The translations under genes and the position numbers were made by a program. From contig NZ_JAJQQS010000016.1 in NCBI RefSeq assembly GCF_021228125.1, positions 183,030 to 247,029 of the forward strand: a stretch of 64,000 nucleotides of DNA. Reading direction: 5' to 3'. Positions 33,334-41,966 of the stretch are shown one piece after another (the first letter of the stretch is position 1; every line of letters starts with the position of its first letter). The stretch is from Streptomyces albireticuli (lineage in GTDB: Bacteria; Actinomycetota; Actinomycetes; Streptomycetales; Streptomycetaceae). The notes under the pieces were generated by a model that did not search any database, was not told the origin of the DNA, and worked only from the letters and a program-made list of their open reading frames with translations.

Positions 33334-34509
33334 TCAGCCGGGCCGGCGCGCGGCGATCACCTCGACGGCCCGTTCCACCTCCGCGTCCGTGTGGTCCGCG
33401 CGGGCCGTCAGCCGCAGGCGGGAGAAGCGGTCCGGCACCGACGGCGGCCGGAAGCAGCTCACCTCCACGCCCGCCGCGCGGCAGCCCTCCTGCCAGGCGA
33501 CGGCCGCCCGCGCCGACTCCGCCCGTACGGAGACGACCGCCGCCTCCGCCGGGCTCACCGGCAGCCCGGCGGCCGCCAGCCCGTCACGCATGCGGGCCGC
33601 CACCTCCCGCACCCGGGCGGCCCGGCCCGGCTCCCGGCCCAGCAGCCGCAGCGCGGCCAGCGCCCCGCCCGCGCACGCGGGCGCGAGACCGGTGTCGAAC
33701 AGGAAGCTCCGGGCGTCGTTGAGCACGTGCTCCACGACACGGCGGGGCCCGAGCACCGCGCCGCCCTGCCCGCCCAGCGCCTTCGACAGCGTCGTCGTCA
33801 TCACGACGTCCGGCGCCCCCGCCAGTCCGGCGGCGGCGAGCGCGCCCTGGCCGCGGTCGCCGATCACGCCCAGCGCGTGCGCCTCGTCCACCAGCAGGGC
33901 CGCGCCGTGCCGCCGGCAGACGTCGTGCAGGCCGACGAGGTCCGCGAGGTCCCCGTCGACGGAGAACACCGATTCGGTGACCACCACGGCCCGTCGCTGC
34001 CGCCGCTCCGACAGCGCCTTCGCCACGGCCGCGAGGTCGCCGTGCGCGAACTCGGTCATGTCCGCCCCGGCCATCCGTCCGCCGTCGATGAGGGAGGCGT
34101 GGGCGTGACCGTCCATCACCATCAGGCTCCCCGGCCGGCACAGGGCCGTCAGCGCGCCGAGGTTGGCCAGGTATCCGGAGGAGAACACCAGGGCCGCCTC
34201 CGTACCGGTGAACGCGGCCAGCTCCCCTTCCAGTTCCTCGTGCAGCCGTGTGGTCCCGGTGACGAGCCGGGATCCGGTGGAGCCGCCGCCCCAGACCGAG
34301 GCGGCCTCCGCGGCCGCGGCGCACACCTCGGGGTGCCGGGCCAGCCCCAGGTAGTCGTTCCCGGCCAGGTTGAGGCCCGCCGGGGCGGGGTCCCGCGGGC
34401 GGGCCGTACGGCGCAGCCCGGCCCGGTCCCTGCGCCGCGCGGTGTCGTCGAGCCAGGCCCACGCGGCCTCCGGCCCCTGCCGTCCCTCGCCGGGCGCCTG
34501 TTCCCGCAT
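33334..34509 (-). CDS. bioF: 8-amino-7-oxononanoate synthase
   Basis: A 391-residue PLP enzyme of the alpha-oxoamine synthase family: NLAGNDYLGLARHP near the N terminus, GSTGSRLVTGTTRLHEELE, DEAHALGV with the PLP-ring Asp, and the Schiff-base lysine in TTLSKALGGQGG. ATG 34509 lies 20 bases after the KAS stop. It condenses pimeloyl thioester with alanine, the first committed step of the bicyclic ring. Its place behind a KAS and ACP suggests the thioester is pimeloyl-ACP. Confidence 0.94.
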   Translation of the reverse strand: MREQAPGEGRQGPEAAWAWLDDTARRRDRAGLRRTARPRDPAPAGLNLAGNDYLGLARHPEVCAAAAEAASVWGGGSTGSRLVTGTTRLHEELEGELAAFTGTEAALVFSSGYLANLGALTALCRPGSLMVMDGHAHASLIDGGRMAGADMTEFAHGDLAAVAKALSERRQRRAVVVTESVFSVDGDLADLVGLHDVCRRHGAALLVDEAHALGVIGDRGQGALAAAGLAGAPDVVMTTTLSKALGGQGGAVLGPRRVVEHVLNDARSFLFDTGLAPACAGGALAALRLLGREPGRAARVREVAARMRDGLAAAGLPVSPAEAAVVSVRAESARAAVAWQEGCRAAGVEVSCFRPPSVPDRFSRLRLTARADHTDAEVERAVEVIAARRPG

Positions 34510-34528
34510 GCTCGCGCTCCCTCCGTCG

Positions 34529-35731
34529 TCAGGTGGTGGGCGGCCCCAGCACCAGACAACCGTTGTGGCCGCCGAATCCGAAGGAGTTGGACAGCACCGG
34601 GCCCGCCGTCCAGGCGCGGGGCGCGCCCCGCACCAGGTCCAGGGAGCCGCCGAGCTCCGTGTCCTCCGTCGTCAGGCCCGCCACCGGCGGGACGAGGGCA
34701 TGCGCCATGGACAGGACCGCGGCCACGGCCTCGATCGCCCCGCTCGCGCCGAAGGCGTGCCCCGTGACCCCTTTGGCCGAGGTGACCGGCGGCCCGCCGG
34801 AACCGAACACCGCCGTCAGCGCCCGGGCCTCCGCGAGGTCGCCGTGCCGCGTGCCCGTCCCGTGCGCGCTCACCTGCCCGACGGCCGCGGGCTCCACCTC
34901 CGCGTCGCGCAGGGCGAGGCGCATGCACCGCGCCGCCGCGGAACCGTCCGGCAGGGGCAGGGTGACGTCGTGCGCGTCGGCCGTGCTCGCGTGGCCCAGC
35001 ACCTCCGCGTACACGCGCGCCCCGCGCTCCACCGCGGCGTCGCGCGCCTCCAGCAGCAGTACGGCGGCGCCCTCCGCGATGACGAAGCCGTCCCGCCCGG
35101 CGTCGAACGGCCGGGTACGGCCCGCCGACGACAGCGCGCGCATGTTGCGGAAGGCGGCCACGACGGTGTCGCTCAGGGCGGCTTCGGTCCCTCCGGTGAG
35201 CACGCTGTCGCACACGCCGTCGGCGATGAGCCGGGCCGCCTCGCCGATGGCGTCGGTACCGGCCGCGCACGCGGTGGTGACGGTCCGGCAGGGACCCCGT
35301 CGGCCCAGGCGCTGGGACACGGCGGCGGCCGCGGCGTTGGGCATGATCATGGGGACCGTGAAGGGGGACACGCGCTTGTCGCCGCGCTCGGACCGCACCA
35401 GCGCCTGCCGCTCCAGGGTGCCCACTCCGGCGAGCGCGGTGCCCAGGACGACGCCCGCCGTGTCCGGGGCCGTGCGCGGGCGCCCCGCGTCCGCGACGGC
35501 CGATTCCGCCGCGGCCACGGCGAATTGTGTGAAGCGGTCGGCGTGCCGGGCCTCGGCCCGGTCCAGCCATGGCGAGGGGTCCCAGTCCGTCACCGCCCGG
35601 TGTCCCTCCGGCGGAGCGCCGAGCAGGGCCCGCCACAGGGCGCCGGGACCGGCCCCGGAGGCGAGCACGACTCCCAGGCCGGTCACCACGGCGCGGCGCC
35701 GCCCCGCCGTCCGTGGCCGGTCGGCCCTCAC
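34529..35731 (-). CDS. Beta-ketoacyl-ACP synthase II-like condensing enzyme of the biotin locus
   Basis: A 400-residue KAS with the full Cys-His-His triad: Cys155 (TTACAAGTDA), His290 (SAHGTGT) and His325 (KGVTGHAFGASGA). GTG 35731 overlaps the ACP stop (GTGA). It is closest in look to FabF/KAS II rather than to the KAS III-type BioZ. With its own ACP and bioF behind it, it may elongate a dicarboxylic or protected acyl chain toward pimeloyl-ACP. Chemistry not shown. Confidence 0.9.
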   Translation of the reverse strand: MRADRPRTAGRRRAVVTGLGVVLASGAGPGALWRALLGAPPEGHRAVTDWDPSPWLDRAEARHADRFTQFAVAAAESAVADAGRPRTAPDTAGVVLGTALAGVGTLERQALVRSERGDKRVSPFTVPMIMPNAAAAAVSQRLGRRGPCRTVTTACAAGTDAIGEAARLIADGVCDSVLTGGTEAALSDTVVAAFRNMRALSSAGRTRPFDAGRDGFVIAEGAAVLLLEARDAAVERGARVYAEVLGHASTADAHDVTLPLPDGSAAARCMRLALRDAEVEPAAVGQVSAHGTGTRHGDLAEARALTAVFGSGGPPVTSAKGVTGHAFGASGAIEAVAAVLSMAHALVPPVAGLTTEDTELGGSLDLVRGAPRAWTAGPVLSNSFGFGGHNGCLVLGPPTT

Positions 35732-35964
35732 GAGAGCCTGCGCACCAGGTCGCAGGCGTCGCCGACGGTGCGCACCGCTTCCACGTCTGCCTCGGGGACG
35801 TCGATGCCGAACGCTTCCTCCAGGGCCATGACGACTTCGACGAGCGTCAGGCTGGTCGCCCCCAGGTCCTCGGTGAAGACGGCTTCCTCGACCACTTTCC
35901 CGGTCGGTACCTGGAGCACGTCCACCACGCAGGCGGCTACCGCCTCGAACACACCGTCGGCCAT
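35728..35964 (-). CDS. Dedicated acyl carrier protein of the biotin locus
   Basis: A 78-residue carrier protein. The phosphopantetheine serine is Ser38 in DLGATSLTLVE; the usual preceding Asp (DSL) is Thr37. The flanking helices (VVEVVMALEEAFGIDVPEADVEAV) are standard. ATG 35964 begins the leftward ACP-KAS-bioF group, with the KAS overlapping by 4 bases. A private ACP next to bioF, and a PPTase in the facing operon, is the key clue that pimelate is built on this carrier. Confidence 0.93.
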   Translation of the reverse strand: MADGVFEAVAACVVDVLQVPTGKVVEEAVFTEDLGATSLTLVEVVMALEEAFGIDVPEADVEAVRTVGDACDLVRRLS

Positions 35965-36093
35965 CCCGCCCTCCGGCCCCGCTCCGCCGATCCGTGCAAG
36001 CCGTCAAAGTCCTACGGGAGTTGAGTCTATCGGCGGAGCGGTCCTGTGCCAGGGGGCGGGATCACGCCGATCCGGGAACCGTACCGGTGCGTG

Positions 36094-36489
36094 TCAGAAG
36101 CGCACCTCCTCGCAGGCGCGGCCGCGCGACTCCAGGCGTCCGTTGACGTGCTCCCAGCCCTCGGCGCAGAGCACCGCGCGGTTGGGGAGGTCGCGGTGCA
36201 CGGGCACGCTGAACTTCTGGTGGTAGCCCCAGAACTGTGTCGGGCTGTTGCGGTCGATGCCGCCGCCCCAGATGTGGAAGTGCCCGGTGAAGTCGCCGTT
36301 CCAGGTGGTCGACGCGGACACCGTCTCGACGCGCAGCCCGCTGCCTTCGACGGAGATGCACGTCCGGTGGTTGCAGCCGTTCGCGCCGGCGGACGCCGAC
36401 GGTGTCGTGCCGACGGTGACCACCCCGACGCAGACCGCGCTCACGACCGTACGCAGCAGCCAACGCGCCTTCGCACCCGCAGAGTTCAT
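36094..36489 (-). CDS. Small secreted protein, unknown function
   Basis: A 131-residue protein with a signal peptide (basic N terminus, a Val/Ala-rich core and a SASA-like site). The mature part has four cysteines (CNHRTC, LCAEGW, ACEEV), allowing two disulfides, and several Trp and Tyr residues, like small extracellular proteins of streptomycetes. ATG 36489 follows GAGGGAAAG. It is transcribed alone. No family recognised. Confidence 0.75.
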   Translation of the reverse strand: MNSAGAKARWLLRTVVSAVCVGVVTVGTTPSASAGANGCNHRTCISVEGSGLRVETVSASTTWNGDFTGHFHIWGGGIDRNSPTQFWGYHQKFSVPVHRDLPNRAVLCAEGWEHVNGRLESRGRACEEVRF

Positions 36490-36637
36490 GCGCTTTCCCT
36501 CTCGAATCGATCACTCTCGCCGAGTGATCTTGGCAGCGGTGGCCGGTGCGTACGGCGTGCGGAGGGGGCGGGTCACCCCATCGGGCGACGGACCCCGCCG
36601 CCGGGGCCGGGGCCGTGGCCGCTCGCCGGGTCCGTCG

Positions 36638-37117
36638 TCATTCCGGTTTCGGGCGGGAGCGTAGGAGTCGCATCTGCTCGTGACCGAGGTCGTGCGCCCG
36701 GCGCATATGGCGGATGATCACTTCGAGCTCGTCCTCGGTGTGGCCGTCGAGGAGCGCCTGCCAGCCGGGGCCGAGGTCGTCCCACACGGCGGCGACCCGG
36801 GCGAGGCGCTCGGGCACCGGGGTGACGAGGACCCGGCGGCGGTCCCGCTGGTCGGGGGTGCGGGTGACGTAGCCCCCTCGTTCGAGCCGGTCGACGAGCC
36901 GGGTGGCCGAGCCCGTGGTCAGGCCCGTCAGGTCGGCGAGCTGTCTGACGGTGAGCGGCTCGGGCTCGGCCGTCAGCAGGCTGAGGGCCTGTACGTCCGT
37001 CGGGTGCAGTCCGAGGTGATCGGCGACAGCCTGGTTGAACAGCACGTACGCCGCCAGGTGGCGGCGGGATTCCTTCGCCAGCTCCTCGTGGAGCCGGGCC
37101 CGGCGAGGGCCTGTCAC
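36638..37117 (-). CDS. MarR-family transcriptional regulator
   Basis: A 159-residue winged-helix regulator: LTVRQLADLTGLTTGSATRLVDRLERGGYVTRTPDQRDRR (recognition helix and wing; quoted across its length, not as a motif) is absent of oddities. The start is set at GTG 37117, 10 bases behind AGGAG. An ATG at 37192 would place three operator-like palindromes inside the coding region and is rejected. Divergent from the NmrA-like gene, the usual arrangement for a MarR repressor and its target; the palindromes in the gap are likely its binding sites. Confidence 0.88.
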   Translation of the reverse strand: MTGPRRARLHEELAKESRRHLAAYVLFNQAVADHLGLHPTDVQALSLLTAEPEPLTVRQLADLTGLTTGSATRLVDRLERGGYVTRTPDQRDRRRVLVTPVPERLARVAAVWDDLGPGWQALLDGHTEDELEVIIRHMRRAHDLGHEQMRLLRSRPKPE

Positions 37118-37133
37118 GTGGATCACACTCCTA

Positions 37134-37154
37134 TTCGCTGCGCGGCGCAGCGAA
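37134..37154. promoter_or_regulatory. MarR operator candidate 1 (perfect 21-base palindrome)
   Basis: TTCGCTGCGC, one central base, then its exact complement GCGCAGCGAA. The core CTGCG-N3-CGCAG at 37138-37150 recurs twice in the same intergenic gap. It overlaps the leader of the MarR gene, as expected for autorepression. Confidence 0.65.
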
Positions 37155-37167
37155 ATCTCGTAATCTT

Positions 37168-37197
37168 CTGCGTGGCGCATTAACTGCGTCACGCAGT
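37168..37197. promoter_or_regulatory. MarR operator candidates 2 and 3
   Basis: CTGCG-TGG-CGCAT at 37168-37180 (one mismatch) and the perfect palindrome ACTGCGT-C-ACGCAGT at 37183-37197 repeat the core of the first site. Site 3 ends 22 bases before the NmrA-like start and would block its promoter. Confidence 0.62.
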
Positions 37198-37219
37198 CAT
37201 TTTACCTCTTGGGAGAACC

Positions 37220-38101
37220 ATGCTCACCGTCGCCGTCACCGGAGCCACCGGAGCCCAGGGCGGAGCCACCGCCCGCGCCCTGCTCGCCGCCGGCCACCGG
37301 GTCCGCGCCCTCACCCGCCGCCCCGGCTCACCCGCCGCCGACACCCTGCGCGGCCTCGGTGCCGACGTACGCCACGCCGACCTCGACGACGCCGCCTCGC
37401 TCGGTGCCGCCCTCGCCGGCGCCGACTCGCTCTTCGCCGTCACCACCCCGTTCGGCACCGACACCGACACCGAGACCCGGCAGGGCAAGGTCCTCGTCGA
37501 CGCCGCGGCGGCCGCCCGCCTCGGGCACGTCGTCTTCACCTCCGCGGCCCACGCCGACCGCGGCACCGGCATCCCGCACTACGAGAGCAAGCGCCTCATC
37601 GAGAGGCACCTGCGCGCGGCGGGCGTGCCCTGGACGGTGATCGCCCCGGCGGCCTTCATGGACAACTACGCCGGCGGCTGGACCCTCGACGGGCTGCGCG
37701 ACGGCACCTTCGCCTGGCCCATGCCCGCCGGCCTGCCGCTCACCCTCATCCCCGCCGCCGACATCGGCGCGTTCGCCGCGCTGGTCCTCCTGCGCCGCGA
37801 GGAGTTCACCGGACAGCGCCTCGACATCGCCTCCGACGCGCGCACCCCCGGCCAGATCGCGGAGACCCTCACCACGGCCCTCGGCCGCCCGGTCGTCCAC
37901 CAGGAGGTCCCCCTCGACCAGGTGCGGCGGTGGTCCACCGACCTGGCGGCCATGTTCGCCTACTTCACCACCCACGGCCTCGACGTCGACGTCGCCGGAC
38001 TGCGCCGCGACTTCCCCGAGGTCGGCTGGCACAGCTTCGCGGACTGGGCCGCCGCCCAGGACTGGGACGCGCTGTCGGCCTCCGCGCCGGCGCGCCGCTG
38101 A
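37220..38101 (+). CDS. NmrA-like NAD(P)-binding SDR protein
   Basis: A 293-residue atypical short-chain dehydrogenase: GATGAQGGATARALL is the dinucleotide-binding turn, and the NmrA/HSCARG pattern continues with VVFTSAAHADRGTGIPHYESKR and an APAAFMDNY segment. The catalytic YxxxK is present as YESKR. ATG 37220 follows TTGGGAGA. Such proteins act as redox sensors or quinone/NADPH reductases. Probably controlled by the divergent MarR protein. Confidence 0.87.
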   Translation: MLTVAVTGATGAQGGATARALLAAGHRVRALTRRPGSPAADTLRGLGADVRHADLDDAASLGAALAGADSLFAVTTPFGTDTDTETRQGKVLVDAAAAARLGHVVFTSAAHADRGTGIPHYESKRLIERHLRAAGVPWTVIAPAAFMDNYAGGWTLDGLRDGTFAWPMPAGLPLTLIPAADIGAFAALVLLRREEFTGQRLDIASDARTPGQIAETLTTALGRPVVHQEVPLDQVRRWSTDLAAMFAYFTTHGLDVDVAGLRRDFPEVGWHSFADWAAAQDWDALSASAPARR

Positions 38102-38225
38102 CCTCCGGCCCGTGCTCGGGCCGGCGGCGCGGCGGCCGTTTCCGGTGTCCCTTTTCAAGGGACCACGTCGCGCACGGTGGGCCGCGGACTGGAGCGGAGG
38201 AAGGAGGCCGGCGGGAGCCGGGGTA

Positions 38226-38750
38226 CTACCAGGCGGCCGCCCGGACCACGTCCGCGGCGATCTCCCGCACCGGCCGGCCGTCCGTCGGGACGCGGACGGT
38301 GCCCGCCGGAGCCTTGTCGTCCAGGTGGCGCGCCATCCACAGGCTCCGCTCGATGTGGGCCGTGAGCCGGGACCCGATCTCCCGCCCGGCGAGCCGCTCC
38401 CGCACGGTCGCCTCCTCGGCGGTGAGCAGGACGCAAGTGGTCCTGATCTCCCCGCCGCCCATGGCCCGGCGGAGCATCGGCGCCTCCAGGACGCTCACCG
38501 TGTTGGTGTAGATCAGGCGGCGCTGACCGAGGGCGGCGTAGGTGGACCAGACCGCGGCGGTGTTGCGCTCCGTGACGGCCGTACGGTGGGGGTCGCCGTC
38601 GGGGGCCGGATGGATCTGGTCCATGTAGTCCCCCTCGATCAGGCAGTGCGCCGTCTCCGTCTCCTGCAGCGCCGCGGACACCTCCCACGCGACCGTCGTC
38701 TTCCCCACGCCCGCGCCGCCACCGATGAGCAACAGTTCGTAAGCAGTCAT
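38226..38750 (-). CDS. P-loop kinase-like protein
   Basis: A 174-residue AAA/adenylate-kinase-like NTPase. Walker A is GGGAGVGKTT (residues about 10-19); IEGDYMDQIHP is a likely substrate-side acidic loop, and LTAEEATVRERLAGREIGSR is the arginine-rich lid. ATG 38750. Similar stand-alone kinases are common in Streptomyces, acting on unknown small substrates. No operon partner. Confidence 0.78.
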   Translation of the reverse strand: MTAYELLLIGGGAGVGKTTVAWEVSAALQETETAHCLIEGDYMDQIHPAPDGDPHRTAVTERNTAAVWSTYAALGQRRLIYTNTVSVLEAPMLRRAMGGGEIRTTCVLLTAEEATVRERLAGREIGSRLTAHIERSLWMARHLDDKAPAGTVRVPTDGRPVREIAADVVRAAAW

Positions 38751-38852
38751 GGCCGGTCAGCCTGGCAGAACCCGGAGGGCCACGGCATGTGCTTTTCGCC
38801 GAGGCCGAGGCCGAGGCCGCGGCCCGGCCCGGGCGGTTCGCGGGCCCGGGCG

Positions 38853-39674
38853 TCAGGGGCGGAGCAGGCGCTCGGCCAGGAAGGCGAGGATCTCGTCCCT
38901 GGCCCGCAGCGTGGGATGACCTTCCTCGTCGACGAGGTGGGCGGTGACGACACTGTGCGGGGACGCGACCACGTCGCGGAAGAACGGGGGCGGCGCGGGG
39001 TTGGCGGAACTCCCCGGGAGGACACGGCCGTCGAAGGCGTCGCCGAGGAGCGCCCGGTAGGCGGCGAAGCGCTGACCGGTGCACCAGCGGTCGTCGTCGA
39101 AGCGGTAGGCGAGGACCTTCAGCCCGTCGCGCGCGACGCGGTCCCGGACCGCGCGCGCGTCCTCGTCGCCGAGCTCGATCGCGGCGTGGTCGTCCAGCGG
39201 CAGTGACGGGTGGTTGACCACCGGGGCGACGACGGCGGGTTCGAGCGCCATGGTCAGCGCGAAGTTGCCGGTGAAGCACAGCCCGATCGCGCCGACCCCC
39301 GGACCGCCGCATTCCGTGTGGGCCCGGCGCGCGAGCCCGCGCAGCCAGGCCGTGACAGGGCTGGTGCCGCCCCCGGCGAACGCCCGGAACTCGGCGCTGA
39401 CGCACGCGCGACGCACGACCTCCTTCCCGCCCTCGGCCGTGGGCCAGGCACCGTCGGTCCCGAAGAGCGACGGGACGTGGACGGTGAAGCCCGCGTCCCG
39501 CACCCACCGCGCCAGCCGGAGGACGTCGGGGCTGATGCCCGGCATCTCCGGCATCAGGACGACGGCCGGCCCGGAACCCGCGGTGTACACCGTCTTCACC
39601 ACTCCCTCCACGCCCACCGGCCGGCGGGAGAAGTCCGTGATCGCGTCGTCAAGGCGTCTTTCGTCAGCACTCAT
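38853..39674 (-). CDS. Dienelactone-hydrolase-family protein
   Basis: A 273-residue alpha/beta hydrolase with the Cys nucleophile elbow GLCFTGN, the mark of dienelactone hydrolases, an early VVLMPEMPGIS strand, and the histidine of DEEGHPTLRARDE near the C terminus. ATG 39674. Divergent from a GlxA-type regulator, which probably controls it. Substrate unknown. Confidence 0.85.
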   Translation of the reverse strand: MSADERRLDDAITDFSRRPVGVEGVVKTVYTAGSGPAVVLMPEMPGISPDVLRLARWVRDAGFTVHVPSLFGTDGAWPTAEGGKEVVRRACVSAEFRAFAGGGTSPVTAWLRGLARRAHTECGGPGVGAIGLCFTGNFALTMALEPAVVAPVVNHPSLPLDDHAAIELGDEDARAVRDRVARDGLKVLAYRFDDDRWCTGQRFAAYRALLGDAFDGRVLPGSSANPAPPPFFRDVVASPHSVVTAHLVDEEGHPTLRARDEILAFLAERLLRP

Positions 39675-39773
39675 GGGTGACAGCGTGGACCGGTGTGCCG
39701 TACAAGGAGACAGGCCGGATCGCCATGTGCGAGGGTGATCCCGCCATGGGGAGTCGGCGTCGAGGAGGCGGGC

Positions 39774-40745
39774 GTGAGCGCGCTGCGGGTCGGTGTCCTG
39801 GCCTATCCGGGCTGTTTCGCGTCCGAAGTGTTCGGGATACCCGACCTCTTGACGATGGCCACGCACGTCGCCGGCCCGGAGCACGCCGGCTACGAGGTGG
39901 CGGTCGTCTCCCCCCGCCTTCGCGTCACCGCGTCCGGCGGCGCGGCGCTGGCCGTCTCCCCGCCGCGCGAGGCCGACGTCCTCGTCGTGCCGGGCTTCGA
40001 GCTCCTGCCGGGCCTGGACATGGACGCGAAACTCGCCCGCCTCGCCCCGGAGACCGCGGCGATCCGCTCGTACGCCGCCGCGGGCACGGCGGTCGTCTCC
40101 CTCTGCGTCGGCGCGTTCCTGCTCGCCGAAGCGGGGCTCCTCGACCGGCGCCGGGCCACGACGTCGTGGCTCTTCGCGGACGAACTGGCCCGGCGCTGCC
40201 CCGAGGCGGACGTCCGGCCCGAGTGCCTGGTCGTCACCGACCGGGGAGTGACGACGACGGCGGCCTTCAGCGCCATGTACGACTTCGCGCTGGAACTGAT
40301 CCGCCGGCACAGCGGTGCCGGAGTGGCGAGGGCGACCGCGCGGGTGGCGCTCGTCGACGACGCGCGCTCGTCCCAGGCCCCGTACGTCGACGCGCGGCTC
40401 CTCCCGCAGCCGGGGAACGAGTTCTCCCGCAAGGTCATGCGGCGGCTCGACCAGAACCTCGCCGAGCGGTACGACCTCGCCGCGCTGTCGGACGCCTTCC
40501 ACGTCAGCACGCGGACCCTGCTGCGGCGCTTCGCGGACGAGACCGGCCGGAGCCCGCTCGAATACCTCCAGTCCTCGCGCGTACGGCGGGCCCGCCACCT
40601 CCTGGAGACCACGGACCGGACCGTCGCCAGCATCTCCACGGCGGTCGGGTACCGGGACTCCGGAACCTTCGCCGCGCTCTTCGCCAAGCACACCGGACGG
40701 CGGCCGAGGGACTACCGCGCGAGCTTCCGGCGCGGAGCCGGCTGA
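39774..40745 (+). CDS. GlxA-type transcriptional regulator (DJ-1/PfpI plus AraC HTH)
   Basis: A 323-residue two-domain protein. Residues 1-180 are a DJ-1/PfpI-like domain with VSLCVGAFLLAEAGLLDRRRATTSW, where Cys lies at the usual elbow. Residues about 215-320 form the AraC double helix-turn-helix (LAALSDAFHVSTRTLLRRFADETGR, then ISTAVGYRDSGTFAALF). GTG 39774 lies 5 bases after GAGGAGG. Divergent from the dienelactone hydrolase, its likely target. Confidence 0.88.
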   Translation: MSALRVGVLAYPGCFASEVFGIPDLLTMATHVAGPEHAGYEVAVVSPRLRVTASGGAALAVSPPREADVLVVPGFELLPGLDMDAKLARLAPETAAIRSYAAAGTAVVSLCVGAFLLAEAGLLDRRRATTSWLFADELARRCPEADVRPECLVVTDRGVTTTAAFSAMYDFALELIRRHSGAGVARATARVALVDDARSSQAPYVDARLLPQPGNEFSRKVMRRLDQNLAERYDLAALSDAFHVSTRTLLRRFADETGRSPLEYLQSSRVRRARHLLETTDRTVASISTAVGYRDSGTFAALFAKHTGRRPRDYRASFRRGAG

Positions 40746-40914
40746 CGGCCCGCCACGGCCGACCGGGCGGGGCGCGGCGGGAACCGTACGGCGGTCGCGC
40801 CGTCTCGCACCGGCATCCGGTACGTCCCTCCCGCAGGTGAAATGCCCGTGATGGCCGTTCACTTCCGGTAGTCCCTGGTGACACATACCCCTTGTGCGGA
40901 CGAAGAGACGTGAC

Positions 40915-41856
40915 ATGAGGGCGGCCCGGCTGATCGGGCTGGTGGCGGCCGGGCTGCTGAGCGCGGCGATCGCCTTCCTCCCCGCGCCGGCCGGAGCGGA
41001 GCCGCCCGGCGCGCCTCCGACCGGCCCGGTGCAGAACAACTGGGCGTCCGCCGTGCTGTACTCGGTGGCCCACCCGAGGGCGTACCCCCGCGGGGTCAAC
41101 GAGCCCGGCTGCCGGCCGGACCCGGCTCGTCCACGACCGGTGGTGCTGGTGAACGGCACCCTGGAGAACGTCTACGCGAACTGGTCACGACTGGCCCCAC
41201 AACTGCGGAGCGACGGCTTCTGCGTCTTCGGCTTCAACTACGGCGGCCAGGACGGCAGCCCGTTCCAGCAGCTCGGGCCCATGCGGGAATCGGGCCGGCA
41301 GCTCGCCGCCTTCGTGGACCGGGTGCGCGCGGCGACCGGGGCCGCCAGGGTGGACCTGGTCGGCCACTCCCAGGGCGGATTGCTGCCCCTGTACTACATC
41401 AACCGCCTGGGCGGCCACGCCGAGGTCGGACGCATGGTCGGCATCGAGCCGGCCAGCCGCGGGGTGCGCCTGCACGGAGTGCTCCCCCTCCTGGCCCGGA
41501 CACCCGGACTCGCCCAGGTGCGCGACCTGGTCTGCCAGGCGTGCGCGGACTTCACCGCCGGATCGCCCTTCATGCGCGAGACCGCCGAGGGCGGCTACAC
41601 CCGGCCCGGCGTCGAGTACACCACGATCATCTCCCGTACCGACGGCCTGGTCACCGTGGCCGAGGCCCGGCTTCCGCCCGCCGACAACGTCACGGGCGTC
41701 GTGACCCAGGACGTGTGCCCGGCGGACCTCGTCGACCATGCCGACGCCGTCTACGACGACATCACCCTGCGCCTGGTCCGCAACGCCCTCGACCCGGCGG
41801 GCGCCCGGCCACCCCGCTGCCACGTCGCACTGCCACTCCTGCCTCCCCAGCCGTGA
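40915..41856 (+). CDS. Secreted lipase/esterase (alpha/beta hydrolase)
   Basis: A 313-residue exported lipase: signal peptide of about 28 residues ending near PAGA, then VVLVNGTLENVYANW (oxyanion strand), nucleophile elbow GHSQGG, and late Asp and His in ISRTDGLVTV and CPADLVDHADAV. Cysteines in pairs suggest disulfides. ATG 40915 is used; a GTG at 40894 would add seven basic residues. Resembles extracellular EstA/lipase-class enzymes of Streptomyces. Confidence 0.86.
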   Translation: MRAARLIGLVAAGLLSAAIAFLPAPAGAEPPGAPPTGPVQNNWASAVLYSVAHPRAYPRGVNEPGCRPDPARPRPVVLVNGTLENVYANWSRLAPQLRSDGFCVFGFNYGGQDGSPFQQLGPMRESGRQLAAFVDRVRAATGAARVDLVGHSQGGLLPLYYINRLGGHAEVGRMVGIEPASRGVRLHGVLPLLARTPGLAQVRDLVCQACADFTAGSPFMRETAEGGYTRPGVEYTTIISRTDGLVTVAEARLPPADNVTGVVTQDVCPADLVDHADAVYDDITLRLVRNALDPAGARPPRCHVALPLLPPQP

Positions 41857-41966
41857 ACGGCGGGGCCCGCCACGACCGGGAGCGCCGTACCACCTGACAC
41901 CGGCTCAGGAGGGTGATCCTCGCCGCAGCCGTCCCCACGGCGGCGGGTCTTCTCAACGGCCCGGCC

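Noticed and set aside
36638..37192. MarR starting at ATG 37192
   Set aside because: It would put all three operator palindromes inside the gene and add 25 unconserved residues; GTG 37117 has a ribosome site.
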